DNA from: Cryptomeria japonica
Taxonomy: Eukaryota > Streptophyta > Pinopsida > Cupressales > Cupressaceae
DNA: 58,000 bases
NCBI RefSeq assembly: GCF_030272615.1
Contig: NC_081413.1
Span: 448,180,538-448,238,537, forward strand
Direction: 5' to 3'
The notes below the pieces were generated by a model. The model saw nothing but the letters and a program-made list of their open reading frames with translations. It had not been told where the DNA came from and did no database searches. Positions 1 through 12,321 of this stretch are shown in pieces; positions within the stretch are counted from its first letter, which is position 1, and each line of letters starts with the position of its first letter. A program made the translations under genes and the position numbers.

Positions 1-498
1 TCAAACCATTCTTCTTGTTTTATAACAATTACAGCAGAAATAGATCCCCTAATCGGGTAAGCTCTAACAAGCTTCAATGTATAAATCCTCTAATAGGGTG
101 ATCCATTAGTTTGGATTCAAAAATCCTCCAACGAGGTTACTCCTAATAGGGTACTACTTTTAACAGGGTATAGGATTCTAATCAAGCTTTGGGATGTCTA
201 ACAAGATTCGCTCCTAGCAGAGCACTTTGTAGACCTTAACAGATCAGTTATCTATTATTGTAGATAATTAACTTGTGAGTTCCATCTAACCATGGTTTTT
301 ACCTATTTGGGTTTTCCACATACAAACACTTGTGTTATGGTGGATGCTTTAGTTTTTGTGGATGTTGTAATATCATTTTGGATTGCATGCATTGTGTTTA
401 CAATCTTTGTTAAGTTCATCTTCTAGTTAGTGTTTGAAGTAGTTTTATTTTTGGTGTCACTGACTCACCCACCCTCTCAGTGTTGTTCAAGTCCATCA
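1..498 (+). mobile_element. Element A: 5' LTR, 3' part only (Copia-like)
   Basis: This is the last ~500 bp of the 5' LTR of element A; its beginning lies upstream of the window. It aligns with 16884-17393 of the 3' LTR and shares the series of CTAAYAGGGTA-like motifs and the terminal CAAGTCCATCA. Near the end it has the C-rich, CTCTCAGTG-containing box common to the ends of many plant Copia LTRs. The LTR boundary is fixed by the primer-binding site starting two bases later. The copies differ by scattered substitutions, so the element is not recent. Confidence 0.9.
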
Positions 499-500
499 AT

Positions 501-513
501 TGGTATCAGAGCC
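501..513 (+). promoter_or_regulatory. Element A primer-binding site (initiator tRNA-Met)
   Basis: TGGTATCAGAGCC is the complement of the 3' end of plant initiator tRNA-Met, the usual minus-strand primer of Copia elements. It lies two bases after the LTR end and fixes A as a plus-strand element. Confidence 0.93.
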
Positions 514-554
514 TAACTTCTTTGAAGCCTAATCACTTAGAAGGGAGCCTTGAA

Positions 555-1856
555 ATGACCATGGGGGACATGAACTACTTCGAGATGGCTAGAGAGCTAG
601 AAACTAGCAGAAATGAGTTTGAAACCCTTAGGGTCAAATTGAAAGCTTCACAAGTCAAAAGGAGAGAGCTAACGGAACAACTATTATAGATATCTTATAA
701 TAGTTCTTTAGATGAAGCTGATATTGATGCTTTAGCAAAGGAAGTTGAAAAGTTAAACTGTGAGAAACCGAATGTAAGGAGAGAGCTAGAAGGTCTCACT
801 ATTTGCATGAGTCAAGAACTAAAAGCCAAAAGAGTTGTTGAAGATCTTATCAAGGAAAGATATCAAGAGATTGCCAAGATCAAGCGAGAAAATGTTACTA
901 TGCATGAGCATTTGGTTGCTGAAAGAGAAGAAAAGGAGAACCTACATCTAGATCTTGAACTTCCATCATCTCTAAGAGAGAACCTGTCAAAGCATAATGA
1001 AGATCTCACAAAACAACTTATTGAAGCTAATGAGAAATTGTACAAGTTCAATAGAAGTTCTACCATGCTGGAAGAACAAATTAAATCACAAAGAATGAAG
1101 GGTGATAACTCTGGACTTGGTTTTCACACATCTGAAAAAGGTGAATCCTCTGGTATAAAGAGAAACATTCCTAAGAATAAATATTCTCCTAAGATCAATA
1201 ATCCTATCGGTAAGAAGGTCTTTAAACCTGTTTGTTTTGTTTGCCATAAACCTGGTCACACTGCAAATGTTTGTAGAGACAAACCTAATGGAAATGCAAG
1301 TTACAATACTAAGGCTAGGTATCTGTCCAAGAAATTTTAAGGTCATTGCACCACATGTGGAATGTATGGACATAGATTTGTTGAGTGTAGATATGGAGCA
1401 AACAATCTTGTACAGCACATGCATTCAAGACCAAATGGTGACTGGATAAGGAATTTTGACAACCAGGTAAACTTGAACTAGCAAAGACCCTATGACAACT
1501 GGTTTAGTCCATTTCAGATGGAAAAGGTAACAAATGTTATTTGCACCATCTATAATAACTTTGGTCATGTGGTTATGAACTGCCGAAGAAGAATAGGAAG
1601 AGGCAATGCAGGACCATGGAGATCATCTGGTATGGCCTGTTATCACTGTAACAAATTAGGGCACTTAGAAATTTTTTGTAGATCTAGAAATAACAAACTA
1701 GTCAATTCTTCTAAGGATCAGAAAGGAAAGAAGAAAGTTAATGCTGAAGAAACCAGAGAAGAACTGAATCAGATTTGGAAGAAGAAAAGTGATGACTCAC
1801 TTGGAGAAGAAACTATTCCTTCACCCAGTGAAGAGAACCCTAGATCGGTGACTTAA
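555..1856 (+). pseudogene. gag: Element A gag-like gene, coiled coil plus four zinc knuckles
   Basis: One reading frame (434 codons) runs from ATG 555 to the TAA before 1857, broken only by stops at 687, 1338 and 1479. The start is the first ATG of a close ATG pair just after the PBS. The first ~200 residues are charged and heptad-like (coiled coil). Four CX2CX4HX4C zinc-knuckle units follow at 1233-1274, 1347-1388, 1542-1583 and 1638-1679; in the third the second Cys is Tyr. A Lys/Glu-rich tail ends the protein. No Copia capsid domain (UBN2 type) is recognisable. A homologous gene with the same layout lies in element B. The zinc knuckles suggest RNA binding or packaging. Calling it gag is inference from position and knuckles. 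Confidence 0.8.
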
Positions 1857-2309
1857 GCCTTTTTAATATGGCTAAGGGGAGCTTAACAGTCAAATTACCT
1901 CTGGACCCCTTGAGAAAAATGAGTGGTAAAAGAATTTTGAAGCATGAAATTTTGGTAGCTTTTTGTCTTTATGTTATCAACTGGTTTTCTCCTTGAGTAG
2001 TGAAATTAGGGTTTGTTACCCTAACGAGCGACCATTTTATGCAGTACGTAAAAAGGATAAAAGCAAGTTTTTACTTTGTCATTTTTACCCTAACGCATTC
2101 GAGAAATAAATTGGAGCACTTGCTGAGCCGAGAAAGATTGTTTTGTTGTCAATTGCTGAATTGCTTTATGATTTGTGTAATTAAGCTAAATTGAAGGTTG
2201 CAGAAGGTCGAACTGGTGTGCACTTGGGCATTTCAACTCGTAAATAGGGCAATGTGGGTGAAACAAGGTATTTATTTCAACATCCTACTTCGAATCTTGT
2301 TCATCTGGA
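1857..2309 (+). other. Element A spacer between gag-like gene and ORF2
   Basis: No supported gene. A 453-bp interval between the gag-like stop and the ATG of ORF2. Short open stretches exist but match nothing I recognise, and no protease, integrase or RT motif is present where pol would be expected. Element B has a similar spacer of 373 bp (7923-8295). Confidence 0.6.
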
Positions 2310-3397
2310 ATGGCATCAACTCCAAAGACTATAGAGAGGTTAATGATTACTTCTGAGCCTATGGAAGCTGTAGAGGCAGAAAAAATTGTGTCGTATAATG
2401 CATTGTCACAAGTTCCAAGTGGATTTTTGGTCAAAGGTAATTTATCTAGTTATATTGACTACAAGATAGAAGATCTAGGATCTCTATACATTTATACTCA
2501 GTTGAAATTACTTTGTGATGAGAATGGAAAGATTGAAACAAAGTATGCTAGGGTTTTTGAAAAGGGTTTTCATAATGCTGCTTACTTTCTTGAATATTTC
2601 GAGGAAGAGCATATCAAAATCATTTTGATTTGAGTTCATGGAGAGAACATGTATTTAGAGAGAACTCACACAATAACTAAGGAAGCTATTCAGGTTGTAA
2701 CCAGTTATTTTTCAATTGGTGAAGTACCTGTTCTCAAACAAATTTCAAAAGACACGATATTCTCTTTAACCGGTTCTACTTCTAATAAGCGTGTCTTTTC
2801 TATCAACAATATTAGAGACCCTGTAGTGAAACTAGCAGCAATGGTGATAGGCTACCAAGTATTTTACTCTAGTAGACTTAATAGTGTTCCATCTACAACA
2901 ATTCATACAGCTCATAGAATGATTGTTGATAATGAAAATTATGATCTCTGTGAAGCCATCAAATGACAATTATTTCAAAATTTGCAATCTATTAAAAAGG
3001 ACAATAGTAAAAAATTCAAGTATGGTTAGCTATTGGTTGGGTTATTCTTCTATTTACAAAACTTTCTACTACAAATTGGAGACATTGAGTGGTCAAAAGA
3101 CCTACTAGTCATTGAACAAATCAAGAACAACATTAAGGTTGTAAAGAATACTTTCTCTGCAGTCATGAATAAGTATTTAAATGAATTTTAGAAAAAGATG
3201 AACATGAGAATGAGACTACCAGAAGATGTGGAAAGGGACTTTGCAAAAGACATAGTCTTTACTATTACCACTGACTTTTGCTTGATGCAAGCAATTGAGC
3301 CAAGAGAAGAAGTGATGGAAGACATGAGTTATGAGGTGAACTATGGTCTACTAGTTGTTTATGCTAATACCCTATTAGCATCTCCCAAAGACAAAAA
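2310..3397 (+). pseudogene. Element A ORF2 (unknown protein), N-terminal part, split by element B
   Basis: A single frame from ATG 2310 to the edge of element B at 3397, with in-frame stops at 2631 (TGA), 2964 (TGA) and a few more, and no clear indel. The protein is homologous to ORF2 of element B. Both begin MAS and share blocks such as SLTGSTSNKR against SLTGATYDNR, and LAAMVIGYQV against FASMIIGYKV. The TGA at 2631 stands where B has an Arg codon, so it is a CGA-to-TGA decay. The frame resumes exactly at 13983-13984 after removing B and one copy of its duplication. I do not recognise the family. It has no pol motifs, no evident signal peptide and no membrane segment. The whole ORF2 would be about 1,050 codons, unusually long for an extra ORF in a Copia-type element. 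Confidence 0.75.
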
Positions 3398-4258
3398 TGT
3401 TAGATACTTGATCAGTCCCAAAGACACTGAGAGGGGGCGGGTGAATCAATGTCTAACTAGTAAATGAAATATTTAAACTTGTTTGCAACTTTGCAACCCA
3501 AATTAATCTACCGGTAAACAAGCAATAAATAAATAAAGAGAAATAAGAGAGATAGCATCAATGCACACCATAACACAAGATATTTTGGCGAGGAAACCTG
3601 ATAGGGGAAAAGCCTCGGTGGGATTTGTGACCCACAATATTTACTCACTAGACAATATGAATAAATATTACTGATACAATAGGGGCCTGCACATGCAGGA
3701 AGGCCAACAACCTAGATCTCACTACACAATCACAAAAACAAGTCACACTGACTAAAAAATTGGATAATTAAATCCAATGACAATGTACAACTCAAAATAG
3801 AATCTACAATGATTGATTCAGTACTGGTTTAAGCTTTGTCAAATACCTCTACCATAAACCTTTCTTCACTCTGCTCTACTCTTATTCGCTCATCAAAGTT
3901 GTTACATCAAAATGCATATACAAATATTCACTCTCATAATCATTAACTAATTACATATTTTGCATACCTATCGCTTACAAAATGACCTATAAGATCTCAT
4001 ACATATATGAGTCTTTACAATACATCATGTCAGCTATACAATATAATTACAATACAAAACAATATAATTTCCATGTCAGTTGGGGTGCCGATAAGATCTT
4101 ATGTTGGTGTAGACTAGGTGTCCATGAGAATAATCTGGTTGTGCCTGCCGGTGCCGATAGATGATGTTTCTTACCGATGTAAGTTGTGAACCATGTTACC
4201 AGTTGGTGTCCATCAATGACAACATCAACTATTCTCATTCAAGTGTAGAATACCAGTA
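3398..4258 (-). repeat. Element B 3' LTR
   Basis: 861-bp LTR matching 9387-9492 plus 13237-13977. Read on the minus strand it begins near TACTGGTATTCTACAC (the other copy begins TGTTGGCATTC) and ends CTAACA. It contains ACCGGT and a G-rich block at 3430-3442 that is the complement of the C-tract box typical of Copia LTR ends. Confidence 0.9.
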
Positions 4259-4270
4259 ATCTCCCCCTTT
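4259..4270 (-). promoter_or_regulatory. Element B polypurine tract, with a second PPT-like copy at 4404-4412
   Basis: On the minus strand AAAGGGGGAGAT abuts the 3' LTR, the expected plus-strand primer. A second copy (AAAGGGGGA, 4404-4412) lies ~140 bp upstream in the element. Both are preceded by a similar ATTGATG(T/C)C string. Repeated PPT-like motifs before the true PPT are known from Sirevirus elements. Confidence 0.8.
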
Positions 4271-4470
4271 GGCATTGATGGCAACACTCATGAGAAAAAT
4301 CCAAAAATTGATATCCAAAAAAGAAGTCCAAAACTGATCCAAATATAGGAGTGCTCCCCTTGAGTAAATGATCTCTTCTATACATTTTTCTCCATACTAC
4401 TAGTCCCCCTTTGACATCAATGACAAAGGATGTCAAAAAAATCAAATAATTCAAAATTCTACCTCATAGA

Positions 4471-7400
4471 CTATATCCAGTTATGTACAATTTGAAAGAT
4501 ATCTGCCAAAATTAGATTAAGACTCTGCATGAATTTGTTGATGTCAAAGATAATGGTTTCAGTCTGTTGGATCATATTGATCAAATAATGCATCTGTTGC
4601 TCTGATGATCTTTCTCGTTGAATTGTTGCTTTAGACAGCTCAATCCACTAAGTTATAAGGTTGTCCAATCTAGGACCAAGTTTGTTTTTCAGGTCACGTG
4701 CCTTCATTCTTATCCTTTCTTTTTCTTGTTCTAGTTTCTCAATCTTTTCCTCAAAAACTACCATTTCTTGATAAAAAACTGAGGTAAGTTCCGAAGAACC
4801 TATTATATTGTATGCTATATCATCAATCTCTTTTTGTGTTTTCTTTATCTCTTCCTCAATGTCTTCTATTAGGTTGTGAGGCTTTCATGCTTCCTTATAC
4901 AATTCTTTATATTCCAAAATTGTCGAATTAAGTATCGGTAATAAAGAGTCAATATGCTCAGTACGATTCTTGATAGTCTTATCAAAGAATTCAATTTTCT
5001 CCTTGTTCACCCTTTCCTTAACAGTCTCTTCATTAATTTTATGTACAGTTAGCATATTTGAAGCAATGAATTTGGACAATGTATCCAATTTACCTAAAAT
5101 CCATCAATATGATCTATCTTACAAGTCGGTGCAATCATTTTCAATATAGGTAATGTATCATCAATGGCCTTAAATGCTAAGGAATTGCAATCTTTGATCC
5201 TATTTATTGAATCCAAAAGTACATCAGTCACATTAGTAGGTCTGTAATTCATGGTGGAAGTGCTAGGCTTAGCAATAACTTTTTTTTCTTTAGATACTTG
5301 TCCAATTGGCTTAACCACTTGTTCCTTGTTTCCATCATTGACCTCTTCTTTATTCATTATTTCTGCCTTTTGCTCATTCTGCATTTCAATTTTGTTTTCA
5401 ACCTTACTATTATCCTTACTCATTGTCTTGCTAATTGTCGGTTCAACTATACTTTGTTCAGGTTCTTTCTCTATTGGTTTCTCTACATTTTGCTAAGTGT
5501 CAACATTTATAGGTTCAGTTTGTGCTTTTACCTCTTCTTTTGCTTGTTCTTTTTCCTGTTTCTCAATGTTGGGCTGAGTAGCATCTCAGATGGTATTAGA
5601 TTTCTCAACTTTTGCTGGTATCTCAATGTTTTGAGAGTCAACAATGTTGACCAATGACTCAGAGATCTCAATATTTGTAGCTTCAGTTTGCTTTACCTCT
5701 GTGGTTTCCTTGTCCATGACAATGTTGAAGTCCTATGTGTCCACATTCATGGTTAAAAGAACTTGAAATTCCAGATTAGTGTCATCTCTTGTTATTTCCT
5801 CTGCCTTCTCTTTCAATTGACTATCAGTTTGTACCGGTGCCTTTGCAGTTATTTGTGGGGTGTCCTATGCTGGTGGAGGAAGGTTATCCTTGACCGTTAT
5901 ATTAGGTACACTACAAATTTTACCTTTACCTTTATCCTTCTGATATACCTTTGCAAAAGACATCCATTTTCTGCCTATCCTTTTCTTCTTTCTTCTCTCT
6001 TTCCACAAAGAATATGTCCCATTTGTCTCCTATCTCATCTGCAATTTCCTTAGCACAGCCTATGATAAGACTAATCTATCGGTGACCACTTACAAAAATT
6101 GTTCTTTTTGCCTCTAAAATTAAGTCATCAATTTCCTGTTTGGAGTTAACAAGGTGTATAGCAAGTAGAGGCTGTACTTTCAATTTCTTATCTAATTCCA
6201 TTACCAACATCCTTTTAGATTCTAACCTCAAATATAAATCATTAGGCAGATCATCTACAACCTCAATGAGAACTTTCTGTAGATATCAAGGTGTAATATA
6301 ATGCTATCCTCTATAGTGTTTTTATCTGAATCCTTGAAAGAATGGTAAAGTTTATTTAAATTGCTAAGTTTACCTTCTTGTTGTATTTTATTTATCAACT
6401 CTTCCGGTGTAAGAGTATTTGGTGCCTTAGGCTCTTGTTTCTTCTTAGGAGTTACCTTCTTGTTTGGACCCCTAGGCTCTCTTATAGCATGTTGCTTCTT
6501 TCTTTGTGTGTCTGACTTCTTTGGAGATGGTGCAGGTGTCGGTGAAGGATTCCTTTTCTTCCTTTCAACTCTTTGAAATCCAGCTGCTTTATCACTTTTT
6601 GTCTTAGAAGAAGTAACAACTAGGGGAACATAAGCTACCACTGTTTTCTCTGATTGACCTTCTTTCATACTAGCAGCAATACCGCCAAGACTCATCAACC
6701 CTTCTGTAACTTCTTTTACCATTTTAGAAGCATCTTTCATGAATTTGTCTCTTTTATTTCTCTGCTTCATCATGGCTACATCACTTTCAGCACTACCAAA
6801 TATTTTCTCTGATGGTTCCAGTGGACCATCTAGGAGTATTTTTGCATATGATTCCAAGATGTGAGAGTCCACCTCATATCCCATTTCAGTAATCCATACT
6901 ATTCTGGGTCTAATTGCTTCCATCCATATTTCATCTCTCTTTACTACAAAGCATATTTGTTTATCACATTTGTCTACGATACTTTGGGAAATCCTTTCTC
7001 TCTGTTTCATTCTAGTTTGGAAAATTTTGAAGTAGTCTTTAACTAACTCATCGCTGTTAGATCCCATATTGGTGATTGCCTCCTTTATTTGTTTTCAAAC
7101 AGAAATATCATTTATGCCTATGCCGAGGATCTCCTTTGAAAAGTAAAGCATTAAACATACTAACAGATTTCCAAATTTGAATGTTCCTTTCTTGTCACCT
7201 TTTATCTTATCCAAATTTTCTAGCATTTCATCCTTCAACCATTCACAAATATCAATCTTTGTTTAGTTTACAATCATCTCATGTGCACTATGAATGCATG
7301 AACTTGACACATAATTCAACCTATTTCTATGACCAACTTTATATCCAATTATCATGCTAGCAAATTTAGCATTTTTATCTTTTATGTCATTAACCCTAAG

Positions 7401-7922
7401 TGACCTATTGTCATATGTAGCTCCGGTTAAGCTCATAACTTCCTTGTTAGGGATTTTCTTCTTCTTGTGAGGTCTAGAACTAATGGAGGGTAAACCCGTA
7501 ACATCTTTAATAGCTTCCTTGGTAATCTTGAATACCGAATCCAACCACATAAATTATCCGTGAACCCTGCTAAGGACATAGCAGATGACTTCATCTGAGA
7601 ATTCTGGCATATGGAGGATGTCTATGAAACCTAAATCCTCAACTACCTTATGTTCTAGTTTCACTATCCCATCCTTGTCAGTAATTAAATTCATGTACAT
7701 GTTCATCAAATCTTTAGATCCTAAACTTTCTATGTTGTAATGTATGTATGCCCTAGGGTCTTCAGTGAATGTGACTCCCTTCAAGATTTTGGAAAATGTA
7801 CCAATAGAATCATTTTGTTTTGCTATCTTGGGAATGATCTTAAAAATGGGTCTAGGTCACTTAATGTTTTCCACAATGGTAGGATTTGCTATGAATTCGG
7901 GAATAGAAGATGAAGATGCCAT
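4471..7922 (-). pseudogene. Element B ORF2: ~1,150-codon gene of unknown function
   Basis: From ATG at 7922 one frame runs leftward to ~5094 with scattered stops. A single frameshift near 5090 moves it to the frame that ends at TAG 4471-4473. Layout: a conserved N-terminal region (about residues 1-270) shared with A ORF2; a block at 7067-6600 also shared with A (A 3198-3397); a middle rich in Lys, Pro, Gln and Glu (6600-5100); and a C-terminal coiled coil (5088-4480). I see no enzymatic motif, signal peptide or hydrophobic segment. It takes the place where pol would lie. Possible roles are a structural or packaging cofactor or a captured host gene; the sequence does not decide. Conservation in two distinct families argues that the gene was functional. 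Confidence 0.75.
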
Positions 7923-8295
7923 TGCGAAAGATAAATACCTCTTAACTGTGAAATCCTTGAATGCTCTAAAAAGATATTTGCTACTTCACCTTTAGAATAA
8001 CTTTTCTCAATTTCACTCTCTTTCAAAGCTTGGATGCTTGGTGAATTGAAATGAGAGGTTACAATGCCTTTATAACCAAAATGTTGACTTACAAACCACA
8101 ATAAATGCTTGTCGGTGAAGTAAAAAACTTCAGATATCTACTAGTGAAGAAGAAATATAACTTCTTACCATCAACTAAGGGTAAATGCATGGTTTTCAAT
8201 TTGTTTCCATACCCCTAAGGATTATTCCTTAGTTGGATGAAGAATCTCCTACTGGTGCAGGATTACCCTGTTCTCTGATCTCTCTTCCTAATCCA
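7923..8295 (-). other. Element B spacer between gag-like gene and ORF2
   Basis: No gene supported. Equivalent in position to 1857-2309 of element A. It contains only short open stretches with several stops and no recognisable domain. Confidence 0.55.
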
Positions 8296-9330
8296 TCATT
8301 TTGAAAATTCTTGCTTGATTTCATTCACCTTCTCTTTGCCTTTGTTATTAGATCCTTTATTGTTTACCAGTGTAGTCTTGCTTCTACAAAAATTTTCAAT
8401 ATGCCCAATCTTGTTACATGCATAACAAGTTACATTGTTTCTCTGAATAGCCTTTCCATAACCTTGACTGGTTTGAGTTCTACATTGATTAGATAAATGT
8501 CCAAATCTACCACAAACATAGAATTTCACATTCATTCTGCAATTGTCTAAGTTATGACCATTTTTATTGTATTTGGAACATTGATCGGTGGGTAAGTTTG
8601 TATTCTGATTATTCCTAAATCTACACAAATTTTCTCTCTGACCAAATTTGTTGCAATTAAAAAATTTCCCATTAAATTTATATGTATTAGATTGCCTTAC
8701 CAATTTGTTGTAATCATGATTGTTTACAATCTCTAAGATTTCTCCATGTTCAAATCCAAGTCCAACTATTTCTCCATCAGGTTTCTGACTTTTCAGCATA
8801 TAATCAAGATTATCTAAACTTTTCTTGAATTTGTCTTTGTATTCATTTGCAGTGACCAACTCACTTTCCAAAGTGCTAACTTGTCTCAAAAGTTCCTCTT
8901 TGTCATGTTTCATGTGAATCAAATTATTTTTGAGAATATCATTTTCATAACTAAGCCTTTGAGATTCATCTGATCTTTCGTTTAGTCTTCTGGCCAAATC
9001 TTCCTCTTTTCTCTTTCTATCTTCAATATCTTTGCATAGTCTCATGGTTAAATCTTGCATCTCATTCTTCATGTTACTATTTTCTTGTCTCAATTTCTCT
9101 GCAATATCTCTAAGAGTTTCTTTTTCTTCATCATCTTGATTTTTTAATTGCACATGTAATTATTTTCTCTTATTCTTTTCTATAACCAAGTTATCTTGAA
9201 GTGCTTTGATAAATTCTTGAGTAGTTCTAAGTTCATCTTCCAGTTTGATATTCTTCAATTTTTCTGCATCAAAATCTTCAAGAGCTCCTTCCAACTATTG
9301 TCTCAAGCTTTTCATTGATACCGGTTTCAT
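8296..9330 (-). pseudogene. gag: Element B gag-like gene, coiled coil plus four zinc knuckles
   Basis: Frame from ATG 9330 (minus strand, 42 bases beyond the PBS) to the stop at 8296, 344 codons with two early stops before 9153. The N-terminal ~190 residues are a charged coiled coil. Four zinc-knuckle units follow between about 8650 and 8385, but only the last (CYACNKIGHIENFC) is intact: the first lacks its first Cys and its His, the second has Cys to Tyr, and the third has Cys to Phe. The tail ends in a Lys/Glu-rich stretch like that of A. The same order and spacing in A shows that the four-knuckle array is ancestral. Capsid domain not recognised. Confidence 0.8.
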
Positions 9331-9371
9331 AATCTTCCTCAATTTGTTAGGCTTCTGCAAATAGAGGACTA

Positions 9372-9384
9372 GGCTCTAATACCA
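9372..9384 (-). promoter_or_regulatory. Element B primer-binding site (initiator tRNA-Met, one mismatch)
   Basis: Minus strand TGGTATTAGAGCC, 12 of 13 bases identical to the complement of initiator tRNA-Met; the difference is a C-to-T change. It lies two bases from the LTR end and sets the element's direction. Confidence 0.9.
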
Positions 9385-9386
9385 AT

Positions 9387-9492
9387 TGTTAGATACTTGA
9401 TGAGTCCCAAAGACACTGAGAGGGGGGGGGGGGGGGTCAATCAGTGTCTAACCAGTAAATGAAATATTTAAACTTGTTTGCAACTTCACAAC
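9387..9492 (-). repeat. Element B 5' LTR, 3' fragment (cut by H)
   Basis: First 106 bp (window order) of the right-hand LTR, matching 3398-3500. It contains a 15-base run of G at 9422-9436, an expanded form of the C-tract box of Copia LTR ends (the other LTR has five Gs, a C, three Gs). It stops at the ACAAC duplication made by H and resumes at 13237. Confidence 0.9.
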
Positions 9493-11819
9493 TGTGAGGC
9501 CTCACCTCGACTTAGTTTGACATTCAGTGGATTTTATATTTTAGACTACTATGGATACTTTGTTTTGATGCATTTTGAGACTTAGAACTTATATGATTTC
9601 AGGATATTGGGTAACATTGCTATGAATTGATGTTTTACTTACATGCTTTATGAGATAGAACACTACATGATTATTAGATAGAATGATATTGCAATGATAG
9701 ATGTCGTTAATGAATTTGCAGGACTTTACTTTGAATATAGAACTATGATGTATGTTTAGTTAATGTGAATTGGGATGAAAAATTGTTTATGTGAATTTGC
9801 TTGACAAAAGATGTATTCAATCTGTGCAGATGAAAATTGTATGCAAGTAATGATGTGCAATGTTGTATTATTGAATTATATTTTATATGAATATTTGGGA
9901 GTACTAATGTGTAAATTGAGATGCACAGGAAATTTACCATGTGACCATGGAAAATTATGGAGAATCAAACCTAGACTTATGTATGTTCGTAAAGCCAGGG
10001 TTTGTCTATTTGGAGAGACAACACCCCGTTTGTGTTGTATTTTATTCGTATCAGTATATGCTGCATGTGTGTTATGTGTTATTTAAATTTATTGTGTAAA
10101 AACCTCAAGAGACAATTTCATGTTTATTTTTGTAAAAGTATTTTATTAGTGTCACTTGACACATGTGTGGATTTAAATTTAAATATTTTATCTTGTCTCT
10201 TGATGGGAAAGTGTTAATTATTATTAATTTTAAATAAAATAATGTGTTGTCAAAAAGATATATTGAGAATATAATATTTGGAGTGGTCAACTTATGTTTG
10301 ACCCGAAAATAAACTTCAGAGGGGTTTAAAATGGGTTAAATGAACACCTAGGGGTAGTTTATTAGGGTTTCCTAAAGCCCATAAGGTATACCTAGGGGTT
10401 AGGGGTAATTTTAGGCAAGTTTCTACTTTATAATGATCTTTTTAATGCTTTAAAGATTGGCTTTTTTTGAGTTGAGCGAAAATTGAAAATTGAAGTGAAA
10501 ATCAAATCAAGATTTTCCCTCTTGGAAGGAAAGTCTTTTTGCATTTTTGCTTTCTTCCTTCTTTTTGTTGATTTTTTTTAGAATCCTGTGAGAACTCAGA
10601 GAGTGAGCTTCTTAAGGAAGATTTTTGGGGAATAGCTGGTTAATCACCCACTCTCCATTTTTGGAGACAGAAGAAAATTTGGAAGAAAAAAATAATGTTA
10701 TGGGATAGAGAAATTGAATAAGGAAAATAAAGAATTGTGGATTGGGCAGCTCTTCTTCAGATATCATTATAACCTTTGGGCAGTTTAAGGTTGGTTTTAA
10801 TTTTTACTTTTAATGTCTTTTTCTTGTATATTTCTGAAAGTTGTTGAATAAGAAAATCTGTATTCTAGAAAATGGATGTTTGAAAATCTTTTGGTGTTTT
10901 GTTTTATGAATGATTGTCTTTTGGGAGTTTTCTCAAGATCTCTTTCTCTTGGGAGAGAAGAGGATCTTGAGGGTGGTAGCAGTGACAGCCCTCGAGTGAG
11001 AGACTCTCTTTTGAGAGCGATCACAAGGGATCTTTGTGTGACCCTTGCTGCATGGCCTGTTTGTGCAATGGGGGTCATAAGGAGGGTTATAAGGCTAGAA
11101 TGCCTTTGGGGGGGCATAAGGATTATGGGGTTGAGATTCTTGATATTTTATTTGTGCCATGAGGTGGCTTCTTGTTATTACATACTTGCAGAATTCTCCT
11201 CAGGGTATTTGGTCCACTACCACCCTTTCAAAATATTCACCACCAGAGTGTGGTGCTGTGAAAGCCAGGTTGGGAATGTGTCTGGAATATCTGTATGCAT
11301 TGCTTTCTATGTGTTTGCCTGATTGTTACCCATCTAGGAATTGGTTCTCCGAGCTCGGGGGTGGCTACCAGTTAGCCTAGGCTGGGAGGTGAGCACTCCG
11401 TGGTCAGTTTTGTGTTTTTCTATTATGCAGGAAATTTAGAGGAAAGAGGATAGGATTCATGAAAGATATTCAAAAGATTGTTTTTGAAGATATTTGAAAT
11501 TCAGTTGCAAATGTTGATTTAAAGTTGTTGTAAATAAATGCCTTATTCAAGAGAAAGGAGAAGCAAGTTGTAATTTTGTAATAATAGACTTGAAGACTTA
11601 TTGTTGTGATTGTTCAGAGAAAACATTCTGTAAATTTGGTAGTAGATCTTAGAGATGTTTTAAAGAAAGAAAAGCTTGTTATTTCTACTTCTGGTTTTTT
11701 AAAAAAAAGAAGGTTAAATTGTGTTGCATGTAAAAAGCTTCTTGTATTATGGAAAGAAATAAAAGATTTGTTTTCCATTTAAGATTATAATTATATTTCT
11801 CTTGTGGCAAATAAAAGAT

Positions 11820-12203
11820 TATTGTTGTTGAAAGATTTCTATGTATTTTAAAAAAAAAAAAAAATAGATTTATGAAATATTAGAGTAGAGGAGAAAAAGC
11901 GATGAAAGATTTCCTTTTATTTTAAAAAAAAGTATTTTGTAATCTTTAAAAGTATTTAAAATTGTATTTTGGGTTAGCATTGTTTTAAAAGCTCAATGAT
12001 TTTATATAAATAAATATATATATATATTTTTAGATCTGAATTATCTTCATATTCTTCCCTTTACTATATTAGTTTAATTGTAGCAAGTAAAATTCTTTTT
12101 AAAAAAATATATATATATATAAATGTTATATTGAATTTAGGTTTATCTTCTTATCTTTGTTATTTAATTTGTAATTGCCAATATATATATATATATATAT
12201 AAA

Positions 12204-12242
<39 letters not shown>

Positions 12243-12295
12243 TTATATGTTTTATTTTAAAAAAAAAAAAAATTTAAAAAAAAAAATTTAAAACG
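11820..12295. repeat. AT-rich tract with (TA)n microsatellites in H
   Basis: Long runs of A and of TA, the longest TA blocks at 12016-12030, 12105-12122 and 12181-12235. The tract ends in mixed A/T homopolymers directly against the GC-rich hairpin array, an abrupt composition switch. Confidence 0.9.
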
Positions 12296-12321
12296 AAGTT
12301 TAGGGGTCCCCGCGGGCTCCT

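Noticed and set aside
501-513. tRNA gene
   Set aside because: Only the short 3'-end complement is present, the primer-binding site. No cloverleaf arms surround it. The same holds at 9372, 35268, 37241, 38925 and 32972.
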